A DNA stretch of 56,254 bases from Candidatus Nomurabacteria bacterium (lineage in GTDB: Bacteria; Patescibacteriota; Minisyncoccia; Phycocordibacterales; UBA9973), in assembly GCA_023267275.1 (NCBI GenBank), contig JAHFNO010000008.1:1-56254 (forward strand), given 5' to 3'. Below are positions 1 through 8,687 of this stretch, one piece after another. Every line of letters begins with the position of its first letter. Within the stretch, counting starts at the first letter, position 1. The translations under genes and the position numbers were made by a program. The notes below the pieces were generated by a model, which saw only the letters and a list, made by a program, of their open reading frames with translations, searched no databases and was not told the DNA's origin.

Positions 1-218
1 ATATTCTTTATATATATGTTTGTTTCTTTTACTAAACCAAAAATGGAGACGAGAAATGCGGTAGCAGTAAGTCCAAGGAAAAAGAATGGCTCAGTGTCAT
101 ATTTTGCGTCGAGCCACTTCCCCGCAACAAGTGCAAGAAGAATCGGTCCAATAACCCACCCAGACATTCGTCCAAAGGCAACAAGCGGATCTCTCCAATA
201 TGATTTTTTTTCATTCAT
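1..218 (-). CDS. AtpZ/AtpI-like membrane protein, partial (runs off left edge)
   Basis: The minus frame is open from an ATG at 218 to the window edge and gives at least 72 residues. Two hydrophobic segments are visible (about residues 20-36, GWVIGPILLALVAGKWL, and 46-62), separated by a short charged loop with the motif KWLDAKYDTEP. A small two-helix protein with a glycine-rich first helix and a short Asp/Lys loop is typical of the AtpZ/AtpI family encoded near F1Fo ATP synthase genes, where it helps assemble the membrane ring. The family call is from the pattern only; the 3' end and the ATP synthase genes would lie to the left of the window. A shorter start at 214 is in another frame and has no support. 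Confidence 0.55.
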   Translation of the reverse strand, partial: MNEKKSYWRDPLVAFGRMSGWVIGPILLALVAGKWLDAKYDTEPFFFLGLTATAFLVSIFGLVKETNIYIKN

Positions 219-365
219 AACAAATCAAATACTATTGAATGCTTACACTTGCTCTGTCTTATAAAAACAAATGAGGACGGTGCAAGAACTTGTTCTCATG
301 ACATCCGAATGCTGTTTTTATAAAGTACTCTTTATAAAAGCTAGCGAGGAAAAATGTGTGCTATG

Positions 366-437
366 TGCGTGCGGTAGGAATCGGACCTACGACCTCTGTC
401 TTATCAGGACAGCGTTCTACCACTGAACTACGCACGC
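366..437 (-). tRNA. tRNA-Ile (anticodon GAT)
   Basis: Read on the minus strand, the sequence folds as a full cloverleaf: 7-bp acceptor stem GCGTGCG/CGCACGC, D arm GTTC-AGTGGT-AGAAC, anticodon arm CTGTC-CTGATAA-GACAG with anticodon GAT, and T arm GTAGG-TCCGATT-CCTAC. The discriminator base is A and no CCA is encoded. The T loop reads TCCGATT, so the usual T at position 55 is C. The gene stands alone, followed on its upstream side by a damaged partial copy of itself. Confidence 0.93.
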
Positions 438-494
438 ACATAATACACATTTTTTCCGAGCGACGCTTTTATATCGTAAGCGATATCAGGGACT

Positions 495-565
495 CGTTCT
501 ACCACTGAATCCCGACGATTTATAATGTCGGGATCCCGACCTAATGCGTCGGGGCTACGCACGCA
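495..565 (-). pseudogene. Broken 5' half of tRNA-Ile, split by a 45-bp insert
   Basis: On the + strand, 495-509 (cgttctaccactgaa) and 555-565 (ctacgcacgca) reproduce exactly two adjacent stretches of the intact tRNA-Ile at 366-437, covering its acceptor 5' strand and D arm. They are separated by 45 bp inserted at the start of the D stem. The similarity weakly continues into the anticodon region (tatcagg), then stops. The 3' half of the tRNA is missing, so this copy cannot fold. It looks like a tandem partial duplication later hit by a palindromic element. Confidence 0.75.
510..554. repeat. 45-bp palindromic insert in tRNA half-copy
   Basis: The insert has outer arms cccgacg and cgtcggg and a central perfect 14-bp palindrome gtcgggatcccgac (527-540). 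It therefore can fold as two side-by-side hairpins or one long one. Its position inside a tRNA sequence that is intact next door shows that it moved in. Confidence 0.7.
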
Positions 566-662
566 TTTTCATTTTTTCAAAGGCTTAAAACACCTCTCAA
601 AACACAAGAAAACGACCCTTTTTGGGTCAAAAATACTATATCAAAAAAAACTCAATACAGCA

Positions 663-1103
663 ATGAACAAAAGGAGAACATATCACGAACTTGACAACAC
701 AATATACTTGATGCAATATGGAGCAAAACTATACTTTATGCACATAACAGAATTTTCCAAATACAGTTTGTTTAAAAACCACCTTGGTTTTCAAACAAAC
801 CTAAAACAGCTATACCAAATTCAGAAATTACTTGAATTGACGGTTAAAGATATCCAAAAAAATTGTTCCCATAAATTCTGCAATATCAGAAGTCTCCCTG
901 AAAAAGGTGAATCAATCGGTATTCTTCTTGAAAAAGAGTGTTCCGAATGTGGTTTCAGATTAGAAAAACCTCATGCTCATTCATGGCAAAAATGTAAGTA
1001 TTGCTGGGGTAATATGGAAGATATGGGTCAACGATTATTTGGTGAGGATAGAAGACACTATTTCAAATGCACTGAATGTGGCCAGGAACATTGGCACACA
1101 TAA
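663..1103 (+). CDS. Zinc-ribbon protein of unknown function
   Basis: This 146-residue protein carries four cysteine pairs in its second half: a CSHKFC pair, CSECGF, CKYCWG and CTECG, spaced as in tandem zinc ribbons. The ATG at 663 is preferred over upstream in-frame codons because the upstream stretch translates the tRNA half-copy and palindrome. The N-terminal half is rich in Tyr, Leu and Lys and has no recognised domain. A terminator hairpin follows 15 bp after the stop. The zinc sites suggest nucleic-acid or protein binding; no specific function is claimed. Confidence 0.6.
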   Translation: MNKRRTYHELDNTIYLMQYGAKLYFMHITEFSKYSLFKNHLGFQTNLKQLYQIQKLLELTVKDIQKNCSHKFCNIRSLPEKGESIGILLEKECSECGFRLEKPHAHSWQKCKYCWGNMEDMGQRLFGEDRRHYFKCTECGQEHWHT

Positions 1104-1117
1104 AAAAATAGAGAGTA

Positions 1118-1146
1118 AAGACCACGGTATTACCGCGGTCTTTTTT
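1118..1146. terminator. Rho-independent terminator, bidirectional
   Basis: Stem aagaccacggt/accgcggtctt with a 3-nt loop and one A-C mismatch, followed by six T on the + strand. It ends the zinc-ribbon gene and lies at the 3' end of the convergent GLUG-repeat gene, so it can serve both. Confidence 0.75.
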
Positions 1147-4100
1147 AATGTGAGTTCATATATTTCATTGTTGACGGACCAAATATGCCTGTGCCCTTTT
1201 TTAAACCAAGCGGTTCCAAAATATCGACAGAATGAAATTCCTGAAATAAAGTCAATGCTTTTTTTGTTGCTAGACCAAAATATGTTGTTTCGTTACCCAC
1301 AGATCCTGGGCCATCTTTGGTAACAAAAATTCCATGAGTGTTTAAATATTTTTGCAATTCAAAAACATCAAAACTGCGCATACCAAGCCCGAATGTAAAC
1401 TTAAAAATATGGTGTGATGTTTTTTGTAATGGAATATTTTGCGGTTGCAGAAATATAAAACCACCTCCGCCCGACATTCTTGTGGTAGTTGTTGTAGAAC
1501 ATGCACTTGTAGAAAATGATAATCCTGAACTTGTACCTGTCGTACCAAGTATGTCAGTCGAAATAACACGGAAATAATATGTTGTTCCGCATGTAAGACC
1601 AGAGACAATCGCGCTATGTAAAATTACTCGCGTCGATGTATCGGTTTCAGTTGTGAGAGTTCCATACCCAGTAGTCAAACCATATTCAACTTTTGATGAG
1701 GCATTCTTATCTGTTGTCCAAGTTATTGTGGAAGTAGTTTGTGCTGGCGAAACACTAATAGCAGAAAAAACTGGTGCTGAATCTGGACTATAAGTAAATG
1801 TACTCGATGCGACTGTTGAAAGTTTATCCGAAACACTTGCACCTTGCACATGTAAAGTAGCAGAACCTTCTGCTGGTGCAGGAATGTCAGCGCCATTTTG
1901 AGAACAATCTACCGTACTAAAAACTGTTGTATACGAATAGGTACAGGTTGAAGACGTTCCCCAATTTACAACTGGTGCCCATGTAAGAACAGTATCTGAA
2001 CTTGCCGGTGCAGTGATAGAAACAACAGGCGCAGTTGAAGTATCGAAAGCATAAAGTGTCGGATATGTTGCGGGATGTTTAATCCAAACACCCACTGGAG
2101 CAAAATCCCAATTGGTTGTACCGCCAGAAAATGGAGCATTCGTTGAGGTGTTATAAAAATAAGTTGAATTTGGCACACCAAGAGTATTTACTGCTGTACA
2201 TCCTGAAATATCACCCGACGTCAGACAAGTACTTTGTAAACTACCTATCTTGTCATAAAACGAATCACTTATTGTCAATGAATTTTTAGTTCCAATAAAT
2301 CCTCCTGTTGTAGAAACAAAATTTGATACCGCCCCGGAACTAAATGAATCCCGAACAATTCCACCTTCAATATGACCGACTAAACCACCAGCATCATTTG
2401 AACTGAAAGTATTAATCCCTGTAACACTACCTGACGCATAACTTCTTTGAAGAAAAACGTGTGCAGTCTCGATTTCACCAATAAGTCCCCCCACCTGCAA
2501 ATCGCCGGTAACTGCACCATTCGCATATATATCTGAAACGGTGAGCTGAACAACTGAAGGCTGAGAGACGTGGAGAGAAAGTAAATCACCCGCAAAACCA
2601 CCCGAGAGTGGTCCTGTGCCACCAATGGTTGCAAACGAATAGCTTTGCGAAATTGTTCCAGAAATTCGATCACTTGCCGTATCATCCTGTGACGAAATAT
2701 ATCCGAATTGTCCGCCGGTATACGCAACTCCGGAGATAGTACCACCTGTTTTATTTTGACTAAATGTATAGGTAACAATTCCTGTTCCCGTATATTCGTG
2801 CGCCTCATATGCACCGAACAAACCGCCAACATTTGCTCCCGTCGAAGATACAGTACCAGTCGCATATGAATTACCTGAAACCGTAAAATTGGCAGGGCCG
2901 CTCGAATCAGACTCAGAATATGCAAAACCAATGAGTCCTCCGACACTTGCTCCTGCACCTGTTACATTTCCAACAGAAGAATTGTTTGTGAAAGTAAAAT
3001 TGATTGTTCCTGTTGCTGTGTTCAATTCAGAAACCTGACCAATCATTCCTCCGATCGATCCATCCGTACTGCTACTTACATTTCCGGTAGAAGTATTTGT
3101 GTTAAACACAGCACTACTATCAACGCCATTTCGTGTTGCATTGTAATTTACAAAACCAACAAGTCCTCCAGCATATAAACCAACAGAACTAATAGTGGCG
3201 CTTACAGAATTGTTATCCATCTGCAACGTTGCAGCCGACAATAAATCAGCTTCACCAACCAAACCGCCCGCCACAATAGTGCCAGCACTCACTGAACCCA
3301 AAATCGTATTATGAGAAAATGTAGATGTTCCACTTTGTGTTACCAAATTTCCAACCAATCCACCAACACTACCACTCGAACCAGAAACAGTAACGTTGCT
3401 TGTAATATACTGAATCGTCAAATTTGTCCCATTACCCACAAGTACACCCAAATTACTTTCACCTGAAACAATACCAATCACTGTGAGATTTTCAATGGTT
3501 GCTCGATTTGCTATTGTAAATAATCCTTGATTTTTTATTGTCTGAGTTATAGAAAAATTGGTAATTGTATTAAGTTGCCCGTCAAAAATTCCAGAAAATG
3601 GTAGGTTCCATGAGAGTGTTTGAAAATCGATTCCCGTACAATCGATTGTAGCTACTGTTATATTGTAATTATCGGCATAACCGGTCAAAGGATCAGCATC
3701 AATTGCTTGCAGCTGTGCGCAAGATGTAATTGAAGTAGTAGAAGCAGAACCTGGTGTGGTATATGAAATAATTGAGGCAGGACCTTGACCTAAGTCATTA
3801 CCTGCAACGACCCCAATATCAAAATCTCCGTAGCCAGGTAATTGCAATGTTGTAGTAAAAGTTATTCCATCTGTACTTGTGGCAACAACATCTGAATCAG
3901 TCCAATCTGCAGTCGGTCGCTTCGCATTAATAAAATACTGCGTTGGCAATTGGCTTCCATTTGGTGTTGGAGCAGACCACGTCACAGTCACATTAAGATA
4001 CCCAACATCGGCAACAGCTGCAACATCATTGGGGACATCGGGAAGATCGACTGCATGAACAAATCCAAAAACACCCAAAAAAAGCAGAGCGAAGAAAAGC

Positions 4101-4162
4101 AAAAAACCAATAGAAATAGTGACTTTTTTTCTTAAAAAAATAGATTTCTGCTTGAATTGCAT
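1145..4162 (-). CDS. Large secreted GLUG-repeat surface protein with C-terminal peptidoglycan-binding-like domain
   Basis: The 1005-residue product starts with a signal peptide or membrane anchor (basic residues, then a run of about 20 hydrophobic residues from residue 17, ending FVHAV). A fibronectin type III-like domain follows (about 40-130). Residues 240-600 hold at least ten repeats centred on GGLVG, GGLIG, GGLFG or GGFIG, the GLUG motif of secreted adhesion-type proteins. A second Fn3-like unit lies around 770-870. After a Thr-rich linker comes a C-terminal domain (about 925-1005) of the form LQKYLNTHGI, YFGLATKKALTLFQ, GIFGPSTMKY, like peptidoglycan-binding domain 1. A TATACT box lies 10 nt before the ATG, so the mRNA may be nearly leaderless. 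Likely a cell-surface or attachment protein; the ligand is unknown. Confidence 0.8.
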   Translation of the reverse strand: MQFKQKSIFLRKKVTISIGFLLFFALLFLGVFGFVHAVDLPDVPNDVAAVADVGYLNVTVTWSAPTPNGSQLPTQYFINAKRPTADWTDSDVVATSTDGITFTTTLQLPGYGDFDIGVVAGNDLGQGPASIISYTTPGSASTTSITSCAQLQAIDADPLTGYADNYNITVATIDCTGIDFQTLSWNLPFSGIFDGQLNTITNFSITQTIKNQGLFTIANRATIENLTVIGIVSGESNLGVLVGNGTNLTIQYITSNVTVSGSSGSVGGLVGNLVTQSGTSTFSHNTILGSVSAGTIVAGGLVGEADLLSAATLQMDNNSVSATISSVGLYAGGLVGFVNYNATRNGVDSSAVFNTNTSTGNVSSSTDGSIGGMIGQVSELNTATGTINFTFTNNSSVGNVTGAGASVGGLIGFAYSESDSSGPANFTVSGNSYATGTVSSTGANVGGLFGAYEAHEYTGTGIVTYTFSQNKTGGTISGVAYTGGQFGYISSQDDTASDRISGTISQSYSFATIGGTGPLSGGFAGDLLSLHVSQPSVVQLTVSDIYANGAVTGDLQVGGLIGEIETAHVFLQRSYASGSVTGINTFSSNDAGGLVGHIEGGIVRDSFSSGAVSNFVSTTGGFIGTKNSLTISDSFYDKIGSLQSTCLTSGDISGCTAVNTLGVPNSTYFYNTSTNAPFSGGTTNWDFAPVGVWIKHPATYPTLYAFDTSTAPVVSITAPASSDTVLTWAPVVNWGTSSTCTYSYTTVFSTVDCSQNGADIPAPAEGSATLHVQGASVSDKLSTVASSTFTYSPDSAPVFSAISVSPAQTTSTITWTTDKNASSKVEYGLTTGYGTLTTETDTSTRVILHSAIVSGLTCGTTYYFRVISTDILGTTGTSSGLSFSTSACSTTTTTRMSGGGGFIFLQPQNIPLQKTSHHIFKFTFGLGMRSFDVFELQKYLNTHGIFVTKDGPGSVGNETTYFGLATKKALTLFQEFHSVDILEPLGLKKGTGIFGPSTMKYMNSH

Positions 4163-4205
4163 ATGTAATGAAAGTATACCACACCTCAGTTTATCTCTTC
4201 GGTCA

Positions 4206-7200
4206 TCAATGTGTATTTACATACTTCATTGTAGCTGGACCAAAATACCCTGTCCCCTGTGTCAGACCTATTGGTTTTAATATTTCATCAGCGTGTAATT
4301 CTTGAAATACACGGACTGCTTTTTGTGTAGCATACCCAAAATAATTTGTTTCGTTTCCTACGGATCCCGAACCAATCTCTGCCACAATTGCTCCATGTTC
4401 ATTCAAATATTTTTGCAGCGAGAGAACATCGACATTTCGATCACCCAAGCGCAACGTGGTTTTAAATATACCAGAATGTGGCGGTGTCACAACAGGAACC
4501 GTTGTAATCGTATTTCCAGTACTCGGTACTGTGTTTGATTTTATTGGTTGAGTGCTTTCTATCGGAACTGAAACCTTCTGTGGTCGTGTGACAGGCACCG
4601 CTCCTGTACCCACGCCACCATTTCGCGGATTTTTTATTTCAAATGTATTCAATGTAATTGTATTACTTGCTACTGTGGCCCAATCAAAGACCGTAATTGT
4701 ACATGATGCATATGTTCCGACAGGTAGTGTGGCAAACGAAACAGTGTTTGATCCCGCCACAGCATCGGTTGTCACCCCTTCACAAATACCGCCATACGAA
4801 ATTCCGCCTGCCTTAGTTGAAGTAAATGTAAACGATGGCGTACGATTTGTTGTTGGAGTTTCAACCTCGTTTACCAAAGAAATGATTGGCTCAACATCGA
4901 CAACAAACGATGAGATGCGAAGCGGAGTACTCACATTGCCTGCGTGATCGGTGAGTGTAATCGTGCAATCTACATATGACCCTTCGGCAAGTGTATTGAA
5001 GACGACTGTGTTTGTTCCCGTAGTCACATCGACAGTAGTACTTACACATCCATCTTCATACGTAATCGTTCCAGCTTCTGATGCATTAAATGTATAGCTC
5101 GGCGTAAAATTACTCGTTGGAGATGCTATTGCTGCCGACTCAGTCACCACGGGAAGAGTAGTATCCACGATAAAGCTATGAATGATGATCTCATTACTGA
5201 GATTTGTTGCCGAATCAATAACAGAAATTTTACAGTTTGCATGTTCCCCATCAGCAAGCGATGAAAACAAAATCGTATTTGTTCCGTTTAATGCCGTAGT
5301 GTTTGTGCTTGTACAATCACCGCTAAATACGATAATACCCGGCTCGTTTGTTGTAAATGTGTATGTTGGTGTGTGTGTTGCTACATATGTTGACACTGCA
5401 GTTATTTCAGAAATTGTTGGAGCAACAGTGTCGACAATAAATGAGGTGACGACGAGTGGAGTACTCACAAGACCGACACCGTTGGTCACTGTGATGCGAC
5501 AATTTGAATGAATTCCATCCGCGAGTGTTGTAAATACAACAGTATTTGTTCCGGCAATCGCCGTAGTATTGGCGCTGGTACAATCTCCAGTGTATGAAAT
5601 CGTACCGGAATCAGTCGAAGTAAATAAATATGATGGAGTAGGATTTTTTGTTGGTGTTGGCACAGGTGTTGATTCAAAAAGAGTGGATGCTGTTGTATCG
5701 ACAGTAAATGTGTTCACGGCAAGCACGTTGCTATGATTTCCGATTTGGTCTGTTGCCTGAATTGTACAATCGCTGTACGTACCATCGGCAAGAGAACTAA
5801 ATGTAACCGAATTCAATCCTGGCACACCAGAATGCGTTGAACTTGTACAACTACCTCCATACGCAAGTGTGACTGGTTCGTTTACAGAAAATGTATAACT
5901 TGGTGTGTGATTGTTTATCGGAGTAGGCACAGGCACAGCTTCAGTAAGAACTGGATCGTCAATATCAACATAAAAACTCGAAACACTTATTTGATTGCTT
6001 GGATTCGAAGCAGAATCGGTTACGATGATTTTACAATTTGAATGAAGGCCGTTTGAAAGCGCAGAAAAAGTAATTGTATTTACACCCACCGTTGCAGTAG
6101 TCGTTGTGCTCGTACAATCTCCAGTATATGAAATCGTACCTGCCTCACTTGAGGTAAAACTATACGACGGAGTTGCTGTACCTACCACTGCCGGCACAGG
6201 AGTAGTTTCAGAAATAACGGGTGCAATAGTATCGACAACAAATGCAACAGAGTCAGAATTTGCCGCAAGGAAACTGGTTGAACTATCTGATGAATCAGTA
6301 ACAGAAATTCCCCAATAGTACGAGCCACTTGCTAGTGTTTGCCCAACAGAACCAGCAGTATATGTACCGCCGGCAAGTGCCTGTCCAACAGTAAACGACG
6401 AGTTGCCTTGCGCGAGTAACGCTGAAGTATAATCGACAACGGGCGAAGAAAAATCGCTGTGTGTTGAAATTTTTATTCGGTATTTTACCGAATCAGCATC
6501 ATCAGGATCGGTCATGGTAAATGTGAGATTTGGTTGATTTACGTTTGAAATACTGCCATCTACTTTATTTGCCGGACCAAAATTTATTGGATCATATGGA
6601 GAAGTATTTAAAACTACCACCGCAGACCAAACGTTGGTATTCGAATTAACAGTCGCAAGAGTAAGTCCGTCTGAAGACATTGTGGTACTCTGCCAACTAT
6701 CATTACTATCTGCTACATTTTGTTTAGTCCATGTATTACCAAAGTTTGTAGAGAGCCAAAGTCCTCCAGAAGAAAGCGCTCCAGCAAAAATGATTGATCC
6801 ATCAGAAGATGAAACTATTGAACTCCAAAAATGTTGACCCGAGGCAAGAGCTTCCGTCCATGTTCCTCCAGTATTGATTGAGGTAAACATATATGAGCCA
6901 ATCAACCCAACAGCCATTTTTGTACCATCGGAAGAAATTGCAGATGTATACCACGACCCGCTACCAAGAGAAGAAAGGGTGGTCCAACTGGTTCCCGAAT
7001 TTGTTGATAGATAGATGTATCCTCCGTTTGTTCCTGCAATAATTTTAGTTCCATCATCAGATATCGCAAGCGTTCCCCAACGTAAGTTACCAAGTGAAGA
7101 TAAACAAGTGGCAACACCCCCAGAAATTTTTTTAAGACAACCATTGATAGGTCCAAAAAGTGCGTAGGTGCCATTGCGCGAAACTGCTACTACAGGACTT

Positions 7201-7646
7201 GTACCATCTGCTGATTCATATGAATTCCATGTCACGCCAGAATCGGTTGATAAATTTGCGGAAGCTGGAACATTTACCGTATCTCCAATATCATTATCAT
7301 AATAACTATAGGCGGGAGCAGAGACAAAAATTGTACTGTTATTTTGTGAAGCCGCGAGATTTGAAAGATTTAAAAAATTGCTTATCACTGACCAACTACT
7401 ACCGTTTGTTGAGCCAACCAAACCTGCATCGCTGATTCCGATATATCCTGTACTATTCGTATTTGCGTGTATCAATGAAACCCCCGTCGATACTCCCTTC
7501 TGTACCCAACTCGAACCAGACGCACATACTACTGGGCAGTGCGAAAATTTGCTGTGAAAAAAAATAACTGTTAGAGAAAAAACCACGAAGGAAGTAGCAA
7601 TACCCCACATCATAATTGTGTTCCAATTTTCTCGGATGTAACCCAT
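4206..7646 (-). CDS. Giant secreted BNR/Ig-like repeat protein with C-terminal peptidoglycan-binding-like domain
   Basis: About 1146 residues. An N-terminal membrane segment is followed by beta-propeller-like BNR repeats (about residues 50-330), each with a phrase such as LSTNSGTSWT or ISSDGTKMAVG. A cadherin/Fn3-like stretch follows. Then come six near-identical Ig-like modules of about 85 residues, each ending in a phrase like FIVDTVAPTISE and holding one Cys pair (GDCTS and a later NCK or DCT). The last 80 residues match the C-terminus of the neighbouring GLUG protein. ATG at 7646 is chosen because a TATACT -10 box ends 8 nt before it, giving a leaderless transcript; a TTG 18 bp upstream is the alternative. 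Role in surface structure or host contact is inferred. Confidence 0.8.
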   Translation of the reverse strand: MGYIRENWNTIMMWGIATSFVVFSLTVIFFHSKFSHCPVVCASGSSWVQKGVSTGVSLIHANTNSTGYIGISDAGLVGSTNGSSWSVISNFLNLSNLAASQNNSTIFVSAPAYSYYDNDIGDTVNVPASANLSTDSGVTWNSYESADGTSPVVAVSRNGTYALFGPINGCLKKISGGVATCLSSLGNLRWGTLAISDDGTKIIAGTNGGYIYLSTNSGTSWTTLSSLGSGSWYTSAISSDGTKMAVGLIGSYMFTSINTGGTWTEALASGQHFWSSIVSSSDGSIIFAGALSSGGLWLSTNFGNTWTKQNVADSNDSWQSTTMSSDGLTLATVNSNTNVWSAVVVLNTSPYDPINFGPANKVDGSISNVNQPNLTFTMTDPDDADSVKYRIKISTHSDFSSPVVDYTSALLAQGNSSFTVGQALAGGTYTAGSVGQTLASGSYYWGISVTDSSDSSTSFLAANSDSVAFVVDTIAPVISETTPVPAVVGTATPSYSFTSSEAGTISYTGDCTSTTTTATVGVNTITFSALSNGLHSNCKIIVTDSASNPSNQISVSSFYVDIDDPVLTEAVPVPTPINNHTPSYTFSVNEPVTLAYGGSCTSSTHSGVPGLNSVTFSSLADGTYSDCTIQATDQIGNHSNVLAVNTFTVDTTASTLFESTPVPTPTKNPTPSYLFTSTDSGTISYTGDCTSANTTAIAGTNTVVFTTLADGIHSNCRITVTNGVGLVSTPLVVTSFIVDTVAPTISEITAVSTYVATHTPTYTFTTNEPGIIVFSGDCTSTNTTALNGTNTILFSSLADGEHANCKISVIDSATNLSNEIIIHSFIVDTTLPVVTESAAIASPTSNFTPSYTFNASEAGTITYEDGCVSTTVDVTTGTNTVVFNTLAEGSYVDCTITLTDHAGNVSTPLRISSFVVDVEPIISLVNEVETPTTNRTPSFTFTSTKAGGISYGGICEGVTTDAVAGSNTVSFATLPVGTYASCTITVFDWATVASNTITLNTFEIKNPRNGGVGTGAVPVTRPQKVSVPIESTQPIKSNTVPSTGNTITTVPVVTPPHSGIFKTTLRLGDRNVDVLSLQKYLNEHGAIVAEIGSGSVGNETNYFGYATQKAVRVFQELHADEILKPIGLTQGTGYFGPATMKYVNTH

Positions 7647-7654
7647 CTCCCATA

Positions 7655-7660
7655 AGTATA
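7655..7660 (-). promoter_or_regulatory. -10 box for the BNR/Ig surface gene
   Basis: TATACT on the minus strand ends 8 nt before the ATG at 7646. No good -35 is seen because the region upstream is the terminator hairpin. The same spacing is seen before the FAD oxidase. Confidence 0.4.
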
Positions 7661-7677
7661 ACAAAAGAGGTTCAAAT

Positions 7678-7716
7678 AAAAAACACGCGCCACTAAAAAG
7701 TGGCGCGTGTTTTTTC
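7678..7716. terminator. Bidirectional terminator
   Basis: Arms acacgcgccact (7683-7694) and agtggcgcgtgt (7699-7710) with a 4-nt loop, flanked by A6 on the left and T6 on the right. No rightward gene ends here, so its main role may be to stop the leftward RRM transcript from reading into the surface gene. Confidence 0.85.
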
Positions 7717-7859
7717 TAAAATAGTTAGAAAAGAAAAATTTACAGAAACGGATGCAGTTCGAGGCGCGAGCGAGGCTTGTGACCAAGGTGTACTAACGTA
7801 CTCCGCGGGAGCAAACGAGCGAAGCAACAAAGAAATGCACCGTTTATATAAATTTGATA

Positions 7860-8120
7860 TTAGAATCGAGCTTCTTGTGGTCGAGCTGGAGAAACTGTAA
7901 GTTTGCGTCCCTGGAAGTCTGTGTTGTTCATCTTATCAACAGCAGCATCAGCATCAGCATCGTTTGTCATTTCAACGAAACCGAAACCTTTTGAACGACC
8001 AGTCATTTTATCCATGATAATAGTCGCAGATTCAACTGGACCAATTGTCTCAAAGTGTGCCTTGAGATCATCGTTTGTTGAAGAGTAAGGAATACCTCCA
8101 ACGTAGAGCTTCTTTGCCAT
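7860..8120 (-). CDS. RRM-domain RNA-binding protein
   Basis: An 86-residue single RNA recognition motif. RNP2 is LYVGGI at residues 5-10 and RNP1 is KGFGFVEM around residues 44-51, with the expected spacing. The C-terminus is short, with no glycine-rich tail. Small stand-alone RRM proteins of this size occur in cyanobacteria and CPR bacteria and bind single-stranded RNA, often linked to cold response. No promoter is seen close to the start; the 5' flank to about 8410 is long and could be an untranslated leader. Confidence 0.92.
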   Translation of the reverse strand: MAKKLYVGGIPYSSTNDDLKAHFETIGPVESATIIMDKMTGRSKGFGFVEMTNDADADAAVDKMNNTDFQGRKLTVSPARPQEARF

Positions 8121-8411
8121 ACATTAACTGTGCGCAAACGCGGCGCACGCGCGAAACTTATAAAAGCAGGTGGTTCGAAAGCCACCTCTTATATCACGTC
8201 TTCGTTCGCGAATCATGTCTGAGTACAGACGCGATTTCGCTCACTAGCCGTGATTAATTGAAAACCTTCGAGGTTTCCAGTAGCGCGTTCACACCGTACA
8301 ACACTTGCGTAACAAGGGAGCACATTGAGAGACGAGAACTACTGTATATAGCATATCAAATGCTGTATACAATGTCTAATGACTAATTTCTAATGTCTAA
8401 GGATGCAAAAC
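8121..8411. other. Non-coding stretch upstream of RRM gene
   Basis: No gene is seen. It contains a short hairpin aggtgg/ccacct near 8177-8196, a hairpin around aaccttcgaggttt (8263-8276) and an imperfect inverted repeat tgtata..tataca (8344-8372). A long structured leader for the RRM gene is possible, as for cold-shock genes, but no known RNA family was recognised. Confidence 0.3.
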
Positions 8412-8437
8412 AAAAGCTCACGTAAGTGAGCTTTTTT
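8412..8437. terminator. Terminator after 51-residue ORF
   Basis: Perfect 10-bp stem aaaagctcac/gtgagctttt with loop gtaa and T6 on the + strand, A4 on the other side (T run for leftward transcripts). Next to it lies the 12-bp palindrome taccgtacggta (8437-8448). Confidence 0.8.
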
Positions 8438-8474
8438 ACCGTACGGTAATTTTTGAGTCTTGCGACTCGCTTAG

Positions 8475-8630
8475 TTAACCTCCAATTGATGTGCTAACAC
8501 CTCTTGGATTGTCAGCCTCGCAGTCTTTTGGATTGTCACCATCGCGACCTTTTGTATCTGTGTCGTGGTGACCCCAGCCAACATCATGTGATGAAGAAAA
8601 TTTCTTCATCAATGCTTTTACGTTCGCCAT
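8475..8630 (-). CDS. Small acidic/His-Asp-rich protein, unknown
   Basis: A 51-codon ORF from an ATG at 8630. The product has a lysine-rich start (MANVKALMKKF) followed by a polar segment rich in Asp, His, Asn and Gly (GWGHHDTDTKGRDGDNP). It fills the gap between prfA and a terminator hairpin and lies in the same direction as both neighbours, which supports it as a gene. No family recognised; metal binding is conceivable from composition only. Confidence 0.45.
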   Translation of the reverse strand: MANVKALMKKFSSSHDVGWGHHDTDTKGRDGDNPKDCEADNPRGVSTSIGG

Positions 8631-8687
8631 AAAAATTGTTTTAGCACCAGGTTAAGAAATGTATTTATTCAAATAGTACCATACGTT

